From contig JAWHQI010000148.1 in assembly GCA_033032865.1 (NCBI GenBank), forward strand, positions 2,437,501 through 2,501,500: 64,000 nt of DNA, in the 5' to 3' direction. How positions within the stretch are numbered: position 1 is the first letter of the stretch; each line of letters begins with the position of its first letter. The notes below the pieces were generated by a model. The model was not told the DNA's origin and ran no database searches. It saw nothing but the letters and a program-made list of their open reading frames with translations. A program made the translations under genes and the position numbers. This document shows, in pieces, positions 43,574-54,477 of the stretch. Source of the DNA: Dactylorhiza incarnata. Lineage: Eukaryota > Streptophyta > Magnoliopsida > Asparagales > Orchidaceae.

Positions 43574-46500
43574 TGTAACGCCCCAGGTTTTTCTTATAGT
43601 TAAATTAAGTAGGGTTATGGTATAATGACAGTTTAAATATTAAAGTTACAGTTCGAGGTGTTAATGCGAGAGGGCGTTACCGTTTTGGAAGAATCGTCGT
43701 CGTCATCCGACGTTTTGTTTCTAGGAAGAGGCTTTTGTGGGTATGTACACGTAAGTTTTTGCGTATAAAAATTTCTTATATATGTATATATATACATATA
43801 AGTTATATTTTTATATACATATATATAAAAGATTACTTATTATATAAGTACATATATTTTATTTATTATATATATACACGTATATAGGTGTACATATAGA
43901 ATTATAGGCTTGTATAAGTATTTACTTATTAGCGTGCTATTATAAATGTATATGAATACAGATATTCTTTTGTGTTCGCGTGCTTGAAATTTGATAGGGG
44001 GGTAGCATAAAGGTATATGTATGTACGCGTATACATTATTGGTTAAGATACAAAGATTGTATATAGAGATTTATACAATCATAAATAAAAGATATACATG
44101 TATATATGTACAAGAATTGGGTTTCATTCGGCTTTAAGTTCGTATGCAAGTGGATATATGTATACGCAATCTTATATTAGGTATATATAAATTATATATG
44201 ATATATACACATAACAGTTTTTAATATTACAATTCTTATTATCATTATGTTTGAACTTGTGTTGGCAGCCATTTCCTCTCCCCTTTCCCCGATGACCCTC
44301 GTCCCCTTCCCAATTTTTCTTTTTTCTGCCGTGAGTGCGGGAGCCGCGGGCTAGGGCTTTGTCGATGGCGCCGGTGGTCGGGGGGCTTGGCCGTCGGAGT
44401 GGTCGGAGCTCTCGCCGGTGCGGGTTCTGGTAGGCTCGGCGAGTCCTTTGTCGGAGGAGACAGGATTCTTCATCGTCGGGGCTAGGTTTTCTGCAAGCTT
44501 GTCGCGATCTGGTGGTTCTCCAGTTTACCTAGAGGCAAGAGAACTCTTCCTCCTCCTCCCCTTCATCTATTTTTCTGGATATTTATATGCTATCAAATTT
44601 GTTCTTTTACCTTACCTAGCTCTTCTGTATTAATAAAGTCATTTGGTATGAAATGATTCACCAAATACCAAATACTAGATAATCTACCTACCGCATGGTC
44701 AAATGTTTCATTCAAAAAATTTTTCTGGTGGTCCTAATAAATTGCTAGGATATCTGTTTGGTTCTTGGGAGGAAATGATATATATATATATATAGTCATA
44801 GTGAATGGCTAGCGTTGAGGGTTTTCCTTGCTTCAATTTTGTCACTGTTTTAGGAAAAAGAGAAAACACAGCTGCTGTTCTTTTTCTTGTTGTTTTCGGT
44901 GGTCTGCTTTAGATTTGCTGGGATCATGGTTATCAGTTAGTTGCTGTTAAAATCCTTGTCCTTATGCCTGTAACTGTTCCAGTTGTGGCTTGATTTGAGA
45001 TGGTTTCTTACTTCAGTTTTGCAGTAACTGCTATATAGGTTATTATGGGGGGATTGTTGTTTTAATGATTTGATGGATTTGGGTGAATCATTTTGCTGCT
45101 GGCTTATGGTTGATGTCACTGATACGTGTTTTCATTCAAAATTTTGTTGGCCGGCTGCTTGTTCTCCTGTCCTATTGGGTGTTTTGTCGATTGATTCAGC
45201 AATGTGCTATATCCTTATTTTCTTCTTTTGGTGGCAATGCAGTTTCACTTATTGCTGTTGTCTTTAAAGTGGGGGCTGCCTTATATACTTGTGCCTATAC
45301 TCTAATTGGGGCTGCCGTGTGCAAACCAGTTGGGATTCTTTTTTTTTTTTAGGGCTGCATCTATTTTTGTTTTTCTTCCTTGTCTAATTAAGGGTTGTTG
45401 TATGCTTTTCCTAAGGGCTGCTTCTACTTCTGTTTTCCTTCCTTGTCTTTAGGGGCTGCTGCTATGCTATTCTATTGGGGCTGCTCTACCTTCTTCCCTT
45501 GTTATTGGGGGCTACAATACATATATTTCTTCTTGTTATTTGGAGGCCTGCCTTTGTCTATTAAGGTTGGGGGAAAGCCTTTTATCAAGGCTGTTAGTTT
45601 GTTTGGGGTCTGCTCTTGCCTTTGTCTAATAAGGGGGCTGCTGTTATGTTGATTATGTTGGAAGTTCTTTGTAAGTTCCCATGGTTTATGATAATAAACA
45701 CTTGATATGTAAACCTCTGCACCTATACGCTAGGAAATTTTCTTGGTATAAACTTAAGTAAATTACCGATTCGTAAATTTTCCGGGTTTAAGTTTGAGGG
45801 CTAGGTATTTACTTAGGTTTATGCAAAGTTAAATTTCCTAGGCTATATGCTAGAGATTTCGTTCTATTGGGAGAGTTTGAGCCTGTCAGCTCTTAGTTTT
45901 ATGCGGGGTTTCTCCTTGGTCTTTATGTTATTGGTTAAATCTTGGACTTATCTGTTTAGTTAAGCATAAGTGGTCTTGCTCGGTAAATCTCCAAATCCTG
46001 CATCGTTCTTTTGTTGGCTATGTTCTGATGGTCTAGCCGGTTAAATTCCCTGGGATTTTGTTTCCTAATTCCTGACGGGTACGGGGAATTAGAGGCTAAA
46101 CTCCCTGGGAATTTCTTTTGCTAGTTCTCGATGACACAACGAAATCCTTTATTGCTAATGTGGATAGTTGTGTGGTAGCATTTTGGGTTTCAAGCTCTTC
46201 ACCCGTTCCAATTATTGAAACTTTCATTCTTACAGAAGAGTGATCATTTATGGTGTCTTGTCGTGCCTAATTCATTGCACGGCTTCGAGAAGTTCGTTGG
46301 GAGTCAAGTTTGGACTCACCAAGTGTTTTCAAATGAATCGTGAGTAGTGTTTATTTCTTTGTGACCCTATCCTTAGGGTGTTATGGTGCTGATATCTCGG
46401 GTTACGTCCCGTGTCTTAATTGAAACTTAATTTGATTATTTAGAACCTTTGTCTTAAGCCTTGCACGGTGGGTAGTTTTGGGTGGCAGTGGATAGAGTAC

Positions 46501-47611
46501 CACCACCCGGATTTGGTTTTTGGGTGGCAGTAGATAAAGGACCACGACCCTGTTTTGGGCTGCAGGAGTTGGTGGAAGATACCACCGTCGCAGTGCCTTC
46601 TTTTGGGGGACGCTTTTCCCTCGAGCTGATCAGTCTCAAGTTTTTAAACATATATGCTTATATATGTGTATTATGATATTATATGTATGACCTTCACCTC
46701 TGAGCCGCAATGGCGGACACGTGGTGGGCTTTGATTGTGTTGACTATTACCTTCTGGTGCAGGCTTTTCTTCTTACTAAATGCACTCGTTTGAGTTGGCT
46801 CGGGTTGTTGTAAGATTATAGATGTTTACCTGCTTAGTTTTCCTTTCTGTACTCTCTTATTTCTCTTACTGCTAATCTTGGTTTTCTTGCACCCTCTTGG
46901 GCTGAGGCATTCTTTTCTTATGAATGTCTCAGGTTCAGGTTTTTAGCTGCCGCAGGAGTTAGAGCGGCGTCGTTCAGTGTTCTTGTCGAGGCCCTTCCCC
47001 TCTTAGGTAAAGGGGAAGTTGCTTAGTTGTTGTCTCTCCTTTAGCTGTTTTTCCTTCTTCCCTGCGGGTTCGTGTCAACTGTTGGCGCCCGTATGGCTTT
47101 TTGTTTAGATTACTTATGTTTGCTTTGCTGTTACTTTGAGTTCTTTACCTATTTGCTCTCTGGGAAGCCTTTTCGCTAAGATGTAGTAGTTACTTTATTG
47201 ATTATAGAAATGTCGTTCTTGCATATCATGCTTTTAAATAAAGATCGCATACTTTGAAATTCGTAGAAAAATCCTTTCTTACTATACTAAACCTAGATAT
47301 GTGCATATCATTTCTGGAAATGTTTATTTTCTTGCTCATGTAGGCTAAAAGAAACAAACCTATTTTCCGCTGCGTATGTATAGTTTTCTACTTGTGGACT
47401 AGATGATCCACCAGACCGAGGGACGTGGTCTTAAGCTAAAATGAAAATTTCTCTTTTAATCCAATCACATATATGTCTTTTATAAAATTATCGTAAAGAG
47501 TGTTTACCTGAGCGTCTGTAGTCGTCTCCTACAGGCGTGGCATCACGACGCGTATTTTTCCCTTGCTCTGATATTACGTATTATATTTTTGGGAAATTGC
47601 GGGTTGTGACA
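43574..47611 (+). mobile_element. 4.0-kb solo LTR, probably chromovirus (Tekay-type)
   Basis: Starts TGTAACGCCCCAGG, ends GGGTTGTGACA, flanked by CACGC. Neither terminal sequence recurs inside, and no PBS, PPT or pol motif is present, so it is one LTR left by recombination rather than a whole element. The TGTAACGCCCC start, the GT-rich end and the unusual length fit Tekay/Del chromoviruses (inference). AT-alternating repeats occupy 43770-44230. A long imperfect hairpin lies at 45731-45840. Confidence 0.8.
45731..45840. repeat. long imperfect inverted repeat in the solo LTR
   Basis: Left arm 45731-45767 (starts TAGGAAATTTTCTTGG), right arm 45804-45840 (ends TAAATTTCCTA), arms about 37 bp with a 36-base loop. 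A transcript could fold into a hairpin. Confidence 0.7.
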
Positions 47612-47616
47612 CACGC
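47612..47616. repeat. target-site duplication of solo LTR, right (CACGC)
   Basis: Matches 43569-43573. Confidence 0.9.
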
Positions 47617-49337
47617 CGTCGCAGAAAATTATAAGAGCATCATAGCTCTCTTCACTGAAGCTGGTCTGGATAAGCTCATCTCCACAAGATGCAAGCTCCT
47701 GGAGACAGAACTCACAGAGCTGATGACTCATGTTCAGATATCTGAACACGGAGAAATCACAGGAACAATCCATGAGACACCTGTCTCAATTTCTGCAGAA
47801 CACATTATGACCACCTTTGATCTACCATCGGGTACAGTCCAATATTATCTTTGTTCAAATAGGAAAAGGAAATCATTTTCTAAAGAATAACTAAAATAAT
47901 TTCCCTATCAGGTGATGAACCTGTGGAACTTACCCCTGATGAAATAAAGAATTTGTTAATCACCATGAAGTTCTCCAAAGATAGACCAATCCACCTGAAG
48001 AAAATAGACTTCTCTGATGAGTATAGACTCTTGGCAGACATAGTAGGGAAAATATGACTTTGTAAGATCTCTGCCCATGATGCAGTGCCCAAGCAGCAAC
48101 TGAACATCATGGCGGCCCTTGTGCTGAAGAAGAATGTAGACTGGGCAAGCTGCCTGCTCAAAATGATAGGCTTTAAATACTCTCACAAAGAGAATGCCTA
48201 CATGAGAATTATGAGCCAAGTACTCTTCCACTCCTTCCCTGACCTCTGTAAGTCAAAAGGAATCCCTATTCCACCTGGCAAGAGGATGTCCATAGCTCTC
48301 TTCTCAAAATGGACCAGGAAATTTCCCAAGCCTGGTGCCATTTCTGAAAGGACTCCATCTCCTCCCAACTCTCCTGCTCATCCATCTTCACCTCCTCCTC
48401 CTCCTCATACAGACATCTCTTCTGTACCACCATCATCCACACCTTCACAAATACCAACTCAATCACCTGCTCAACCCTTCGATATTCCTCCACCTTCTCC
48501 ATCCAATACACCTCATCAAAATGATACAGTCCCCTCTCCACCTTTATCACATACAATACCTCCTCCTCCTCCTCCAACACATTTTGAACCATCTCCATCC
48601 ACTGAAAACCTCATCACTCAGTGTATCCAATCCACAACCCAAAGATTCCAAGCAATGCTGGATGGGCACTGCTCCAAGATTCATTCTTCCATCTTGCACA
48701 TGCAGACCCAAATAGATGGGGTCAGTGCCTCTATGCAAAGCCTGAAGACCTCTATCTCTTCCTCTAAGGTCACCAGGTCTCTCTTAACCTCCTTGGCTAA
48801 GAAGGTCAAAAAGGGGGAGAGGTTAGATGAAGAGCAGCTCTCCAGTCATAAATCTCTCTCTCACAAATCTCTTCCTACTTCAAAAACTGATAGTCTCGCA
48901 CTGCTCAAAACCATTGGGAATGAAGTTGTACCAGAGCTACATAGTGAAGAGCACCTAACAGAGGTACTCAATATAGCAAGAGAAGCTACTCAACAAGTAA
49001 TTCTATTAAAGGGGATGCATGTAGGGCAGAAAATGAAGTTGAAAAGGAAACTGAGGTTGAAGGAGAGAAAGAAAATGAAGCTGATACTGTGATGGCTGTA
49101 GTAGGAGCTCAGGAGCCAGATGCAGTTAAAACTGGAGCTGGAGATGAAAGAGAAACTGAAAAAGAAGTAAAAGGCTCAAAGGAAGTTCTATCCCAGGGGG
49201 AGCAAACTACTTTGACTCAGGGGGAGCAAATTGTTGAGACTCAGGGGGAGCTGAGGGAATCACCTGCTACTGAGAAGGAGCAACCCACAAAAGTATTCAC
49301 TAGGAAGAGAAAAACTCCTCCTACCCCTATACAATGA
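47612..49337 (+). pseudogene. A ORF2, main part
   Basis: Order: N-terminal globular part (VAENYKSIIALFTEAGLDKL, HVQISEHGEITGTIHETPVS) to 47831; a possible 80-nt GT-AG intron (47832-47911); then DEPVELTPDEIKNLL to a TGA at 48055 (probably a former TGG); then NIMAALVLKKNVDWASCLL; a Pro/Ser-rich linker (about 48340-48600); a coiled coil (QTQIDGVSASMQSLKTS); and a Glu/Lys-rich tail with three QGEQ repeats. A frameshift lies near 49010. The N-terminal half is reminiscent of 'putative plant transposon protein' domains (PF20167-like, low certainty). It occupies the place of pol. The role is unknown. Confidence 0.6.
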
Positions 49338-49534
49338 TGATATACTCTATTTGAACAATTGTCTATGCTTAAATGCTGATTAGTCAACCGAACATGAAAT
49401 TTGCTTATATAATTTCTTATTCTATTTTCTTCTGAGTGCTTAGCATACTTCTTCTCTATATAAATGCTTTGCTGTGTTGATTAAAAGCTGATACAATTTC
49501 TCTCTATATAGGGTTGAGACAAATAGGGGGAGAT
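49338..49534 (+). other. 3' noncoding interior of A with polypurine tract
   Basis: No ORF. ATAGGGGGAGAT at 49523-49534 adjoins the 3' LTR and is the PPT. Similar AGGGGGAG tracts occur three times in the ORF2 tail (49193-49250). Confidence 0.8.
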
Positions 49535-50907
49535 TGTTGGGGAAATGATTTATCTTAACCCCTAGAATTGAGTAGAATATAATTTCTAAGAATGAAAAAA
49601 ATTAGTCTAAGTAAATATGCGTCGAATAGTAATCGACGCATCGTCGAAATATAGTCGACGTTTCTCTCAGAATGAGTCGAAGTAACTCTAAGAAGAATTC
49701 GATGTAATCTTAGTCGACGTACCTCTGACTTATAGTCGACGCATTTAATAAAGTCGACGCACCTTAGTCGACGCACATTAGTCGACGCACCTTCCTTATT
49801 CTTCTCTCGACATCCAGCCAGGATGAAATCGACGTTCACGTCGAATAGTAATCGACGCACGTCGATCTCTATGTCAAATTCAAATTCACGTCAGATCTCT
49901 TTCCTTCTTTCTAAAGATCTGAATTTTATTGAATGATTTTATTCTTTTATAGACGTTCTGAATCTGTCTTTCCTTCTAAATCATTCTTGGCTAATTTGAT
50001 TAATGTTTATTTGGATATTATTTGAAATCAGAATAAACTCTTTTCTTCTACAGAAATATTGATTATGGAAACTCTTATCTCTTTCTAATTCTCTGTCTGC
50101 TAATTGATTATTCTCCTTTAGCAATATATGTTAAACAGAGCTATAAATAAGAAGGAGGTCGATAGAGAATGATAACTAGTGATCCACTTCATCCATTTTG
50201 AAATAGAGGAAAATCTCCCAAGGAAAGAGTGAGACAAGATGAGAGAAGTGATAGTGTGTTGAATCAAACAACAAGACTTCTTCTTCTCCTTCTTCTGAAG
50301 TCACACTGCTGCAATTTTTGAAAGCTCTCACTGAAAGAGAGAAAGAGCTACCATCTCCTTCTCACTATAGAAGAGAGATCATATTCACTATACTTGTGCT
50401 TCTAATCTTCTTGCTAGGAAGAAGATTCTTTCTTACATATATTATTTTCTGTTCTTCTACTTGTTCTACTTCTTCTTCTCATTCTATTTTCAAATTGTGT
50501 AAAAGAGTTCTTAGAATCTCTCTTCAAAAAATTCAGTTGTAGTGGTTCTAAGAGTCACCTTACCAAAAGACTCAGTTTGGTTCTAAGAGTCTCCTTATCA
50601 AAAGACTCAGTCTGGTTCTAAGAGTCTCCTTATCAAAAGACTCAGTGCAAGTTAGTGAATTCCTACCAAGGGGGTAGAAGAGTGGACTACCCAAAGTTTG
50701 GGGAACCACTATATTTCTTTGTGTTGTGCTGTGATTTTCTTCTTTCTATTTTTCTTCTTTACTTGCTTAATTCTTGTTGGTGTGTGGGAAGCCTAAATCA
50801 ATGATTATTACATATATATATATATATAATTGCACAAAGTATTTTTAAATCTCTATTCACCCCCACCCCCTCTAGAGAATTCTAGTGAGGTTAACTGTGC
50901 ACTTTCA
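49535..50907 (+). repeat. A right LTR (3' LTR)
   Basis: 1,373 bp, TGTTGGGGAAATGATT to GTGCACTTTCA. It is slightly longer than the left LTR because of small repeat-number differences, including the palindrome region (an extra CGCACATTAGTCGA) and the ATATAT run near 50815. Confidence 0.93.
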
Positions 50908-50912
50908 CTTGG
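50908..50912. repeat. target-site duplication of A, right (CTTGG)
   Basis: Matches 39277-39281; host sequence is B gag. Confidence 0.92.
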
Positions 50913-51248
50913 TGACCTTTCCATCAGGTTTTCCAGTGATTCCCACATTTCCTTGGATGTTGTGCAGTGGATCAACCTCTGGAGTACAGGAGCATCAACT
51001 GCAGCCTTTATGATGTCTCTTGCCATTGTGTCCAAGTTAGCTAGAATCACCTCATCCTCTGACATTGCCTTGGATCCGGTCTTGGGAATGTATGGCCCTT
51101 CTAGAGTGACTTGAAACATCCTGGGCTCTGTTGCCTCCATGTATATTCTTGCTCTTATTTTCCAGAGGGCAAAATTTTCTTTACAACACATAGTTATTTT
51201 TGATTCCATAGTCATGATCCTTAAACACCCGCTGGCAGATCTGTTCAA
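50913..51248 (-). pseudogene. gag: B gag, N-terminal part
   Basis: Likely start is the ATG at 51212 (MESKITMCCKENFALWKIR) or 51248. ENFALWKIRARIYMEATEPRMF parallels the copia gag start in A (EKFAIWKTRIRIHMNS). CTTSKEMWESLENLMER matches the ESAKEIWEALTKMVEG motif, after which A interrupts. The PBS lies 24 bp upstream. Confidence 0.8.
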
Positions 51249-51271
51249 GCTGTTAAGCTTTATTTGAACAA

Positions 51272-51287
51272 CCTCGCTTTGATACCA
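51272..51287 (-). other. initiator tRNA-Met primer binding site of B
   Basis: The minus strand reads TGGTATCAAAGCGAGG, two bases from the LTR. Confidence 0.9.
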
Positions 51288-51289
51288 CT

Positions 51290-52838
51290 TGTTGTTTATG
51301 GGGGTGTCTACTAAATCACCTAGAGGGGGAGGGGGGTGAATAGGTTTTTCTAATTTATACTAACCCCTTTAGGTATTTCTCGATTGTGATTAACGGATTT
51401 GCAGAATGTAAAGAACTAATCACAGAAAGCACACAATCGACCTATAGAGGTTCCTCAAGACCGGGAATATTGAGTAGTCCTCTGTCCCTCTGCGCCTACC
51501 CAGCGTTCCGCTAGGCTCGACAAACTCCGCCAAAATCTTCCGGCCCTCAAGCCTTACACCACGGACCCGCAAGTCCCAACAGCCTAGGCCCGCAAGCCCC
51601 TACTGCCCCCCGAGCCCGCAAGCTCGACACTCAGGCCCTCAAGCCCTACCTTTCAGACCCGCAAGTCCCAACAGCCTAGGCCCGCAAGCCCCTACTGCCC
51701 CCGAGCCCGCAAGCTCGACACTCAGGCCCTCAAGCCCTACCTTTCGGACCCACAAGTCCCAACAACCTAGACCCACAAGTCCCTACTACCCCCGAGCCCA
51801 CAAGCTTGACAAATCGCACCCGCGAGTGCACTGCCCTGGCCCTCAAGCCTCACAGCTCTCCAGCCCTCAAGCTAGACAATATGGCCCGCAAGCCTTACAA
51901 GAGATTACATATATAAACTGTTTCTTCTGCCTGATGTTGATCGGCAACCTTAGCCTGATGATGATATGCTCCTTAAGATTGAAGAAGATGGTTCTGAATC
52001 AGATCTTGAATGTACGATTCTTCTTCAATCCTTTCTTAGCCGGATGTGGATTGTCTTCTTAGCAGTCGATGAGGATGACTGCTTCTTGAGAACTTCTTCT
52101 TCTTCTCCGCAAGAATGTACTGTTGTATTGATGAACGGCGGGATACTTCCTCCTTCTTTCTTGATCTCCAATTTATCTTTTCTAGGGCAACCCTATTGCC
52201 CTTTATTGAAAGGACAATCTGCATAACGGTCACATTCGCTTTCCCTTCCTATCAGACGTCCATCCTTCACAGCAGGCCGTGATTGGACAATCAGGCGGCG
52301 ACATTAATTGCTGACAGCGCATCCGCGAGATTTGAATTTGTCGTCGAGATATATTCCATCGTTACGACGACATGGAATGTATCTCGATGACATGTCTTTG
52401 TCGGCCCCTTGTGCTTTGGTAATTCTTCAGGTCTCCTTGCTTTTGCCTCTACTGCTTATATTCCAGCGATACGAGATATACTGGCGTTCTTGTATATACG
52501 ACGATATGCTGACTTTGACTGTGTCGTTGGAACCTTCTTTGTTCACTCTGTCGTTGTAATTGTAGTATTGTCTTGTCGACATGGCCGCTATTTTGATGTT
52601 GACAATACTCCATTCTTCTCGACGACGTGTCTTTCTTTGACAGTTTCTCTGCGTCTGCTTTGCTTGTCATTACAGCGACAAGCATACTTTGTCGGCCATC
52701 CCTTCTGTCCTTCTCGACGATATATATACTTGTATTCTCCTGAGATTATGAACTAGATGTATGATCAAATACAAAGTGAAGTATTCTTGACATGATGACT
52801 TCTTCAAATCAGGAATCATGTGGGCACGATTCCCAACA
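51290..52838 (-). repeat. B right LTR (5' LTR)
   Basis: 1,549 bp, the partner of 34492-36043. Palindrome-like words (GTCGTCG...CGACGAC at about 52340-52371, TTGTCGACA, TCTCGACGA) are scattered over 52340-52720, upstream of the TATA position in element orientation. They are less regular than in A or D. Confidence 0.92.
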
Positions 52839-52843
52839 CAATA
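52839..52843. repeat. target-site duplication of B, right (CAATA)
   Basis: Matches 34487-34491. Confidence 0.92.
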
Positions 52844-53324
52844 TATGATTATTAATCATTATGAGGCATTCCAGCTACAACGCTCGTGCGAGATCATTGA
52901 TAGGAAGAGAAAGCTAATTTTGGAGCTGCAATCACAAAAGGAAGTGCATATTTGTTTTCATCCTTCATTATTGAGAAGGTTCTTTATTCACAAATTCTAT
53001 TTTAGCAGGCCCTGAGGAAGGAGAATCAGAAATTGAAAAATTACTTCCACGTGGATAACCCCAAGTATATTCTTGAGATGTGTTCGGTCTCGCCTTTTGC
53101 CGGAGAGGGGACGATTTTGAAGATGAAAGAATTAGATATGCTACAAGAAGAGTTTACATATGTCAGCTACCTCACCCTTTTTCCTTGATAACGGCATCCT
53201 AGAGGAGAAGAAAGTTGACGAAACCAAGTCGTTTGATGATGATTAAGATGAAATCTATGATTATCTAGGGGGCTTGCGCTCGCCTGGGTCGAGTTTCTCA
53301 GAAGGAAATGAAGACCAAGAATAG
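52844..53324 (+). pseudogene. H: 3' part, coiled coil and acidic tail
   Basis: Continues the exon interrupted at 34486 (HYEAFQLQRSCEIIDRKRKL, helical). A possible intron runs from about 52938 to an acceptor TATTTTAGCAG ending 53008. The last exon reads ALRKENQKLKNYFHVDNPKY, AGEGTILKMKELDMLQEEF, a one-base shift near 53183, then an acidic tail (DYLGGLRSPGSSFSEGNEDQ) to a stop at 53322-53324. Element I lies seven bases beyond the stop. Confidence 0.55.
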
Positions 53325-53326
53325 TT

Positions 53327-53331
53327 ATACT
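53327..53331. repeat. target-site duplication of I, left (ATACT)
   Basis: Recurs at 59452-59456. Confidence 0.9.
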
Positions 53332-54328
53332 TGTTGGGGTTCATCCCCTAAAGAGTGGATAAACAGATCAAGGATGGAGATCTGCTGCTATAGGAAATGA
53401 AGAATGCTGGGAGCAGCAGTTTCTGAGTATGGTTTGCTAGCGCGGGCAGGAGCGCTACCGCCTTCGCTAGCATAGAATCGCACCATCGAGAGCCTATCGA
53501 CGTATCATAGAAAAGAGGAGTTGTGCCATCGAGAGCCTATCGACATATCGCTGAAAAGAGGAGTTGTGTCATCGAGATGACTGTGAGCTGAAGGCTAGCA
53601 TAAGTGGTAGCGCTAGCGCAGGCGGTAGCAGTGTGGATGGGGTGTGTCGTCAAGTAGACAGGGTTGTTTCGACGATGTCGTCATGTGGCTACCGTGGGCG
53701 GTAGGTGCTACCACCGGGGGTAGCACGCAGGACCTGTTTCATTAAGTAGCGATCGGGAGCCGTCTGATTGCCTTGAAAGTGTCTTGTATGGTCAAGATCA
53801 CATCATCTATTTACCCTAAATATTTAGAAACGTTTTGGCAGAATAAGTTCGTTCATTTTGGAGCCGTCAAGGGAGAAAACCATGGGAGATTTCTGTGCAT
53901 GCTGCCATTGTTACCGGAGGAGTTCTTCAAGGAGGAAGAACAGATTTCTCAGATCAGTGACTTCTTCTTTGCTGTAAGAGTGTTTTTGCTTAGTCTCGTC
54001 TTCGCTTTCTTTGGTGCTTAGAGAGAGATCTGAGATCTTGCTCTTTGTATGGAGAGAAGTTGTTTCTACCGTGGTTGGGAAGAGGGATTCAATTTATGTT
54101 CCAAAGGGGGATCTAGGTTTGGCAAACCTAGATTATTTTTGTAATCCGTTATTGTTATTATAGTGGATTGTTCTTGTGCCCTGCCTCGTGGTTTTTCCCT
54201 CATTGTTTTAGAGACGATTTTCCATGTAAAATTCATTGTCCTCTAGTTGTCTTATTTTTCAGGGTATTGCTGCATTTAATTTTATGTTCTAGTGTGCCAA
54301 GATTTTGCAAGTGCGTTATATCCTTACA
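53332..54328 (+). repeat. I left LTR
   Basis: TGTTGGGGTTCATCCCC to TATCCTTACA. It contains GCTAGC/GGTAGCGCTACC words at 53430-53720 upstream of a CTAAATA box (53816-53822), and two to three repeats of about 43 bp around ATCGAGAGCCTATCGAC. Confidence 0.92.
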
Positions 54329-54330
54329 AG

Positions 54331-54346
54331 TGGTATCAGAGGGAGG
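54331..54346 (+). other. initiator tRNA-Met primer binding site of I
   Basis: TGGTATCAGAGGGAGG, two bases after the LTR. Confidence 0.9.
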
Positions 54347-54477
54347 TTCATTCCTATCGATCTGACTGGACATTCTAATTTTGATTTGGGTCAATGGTAG
54401 GTGACGACATTGGTCTGCTCCCTATCTTCCTAACTCTTATCAAAGCTTTGTCTTAGATCAGTAGGCTATTATAGAAG

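Larger units (their letters stand above)
39282..50907 (+). mobile_element. A: SIRE-like copia element with gag and ORF2, no pol
   Basis: 11,626 bp including a nested 4,038-bp solo LTR. LTRs at 39282-40629 and 49535-50907 are nearly identical; the left one begins TATTGGGG where the right has TGTTGGGG. Met PBS, long gag, ORF2 with proline-rich and coiled-coil parts, PPT. No integrase, RT or RNase H motif was found. LTR similarity makes it one of the youngest insertions here. Confidence 0.92.
34492..52838 (-). mobile_element. B: SIRE-like copia element lacking pol, split by A
   Basis: About 6.7 kb without the nested A. Minus strand: LTR (52838-51290), Met PBS, gag (51248-50913, then 39281-38199), a TATA-preceded ORF2 (37809-37261), 1.2 kb noncoding, PPT, LTR (36043-34492). 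No protease, integrase or RT motif could be found in any frame, so B is non-autonomous. Confidence 0.9.

Noticed and set aside
44200..47600. Several ORFs of 60-120 codons within the solo LTR
   Set aside because: No domain, low-complexity hydrophobic readings, and inside an LTR bounded by TSDs. The frame at 47537 begins in the LTR and only its part after 47611 is coding (A ORF2).
43574..47611. Complete small element rather than solo LTR
   Set aside because: No second copy of TGTAACGCCCC or GGGTTGTGACA inside, no PBS or PPT.
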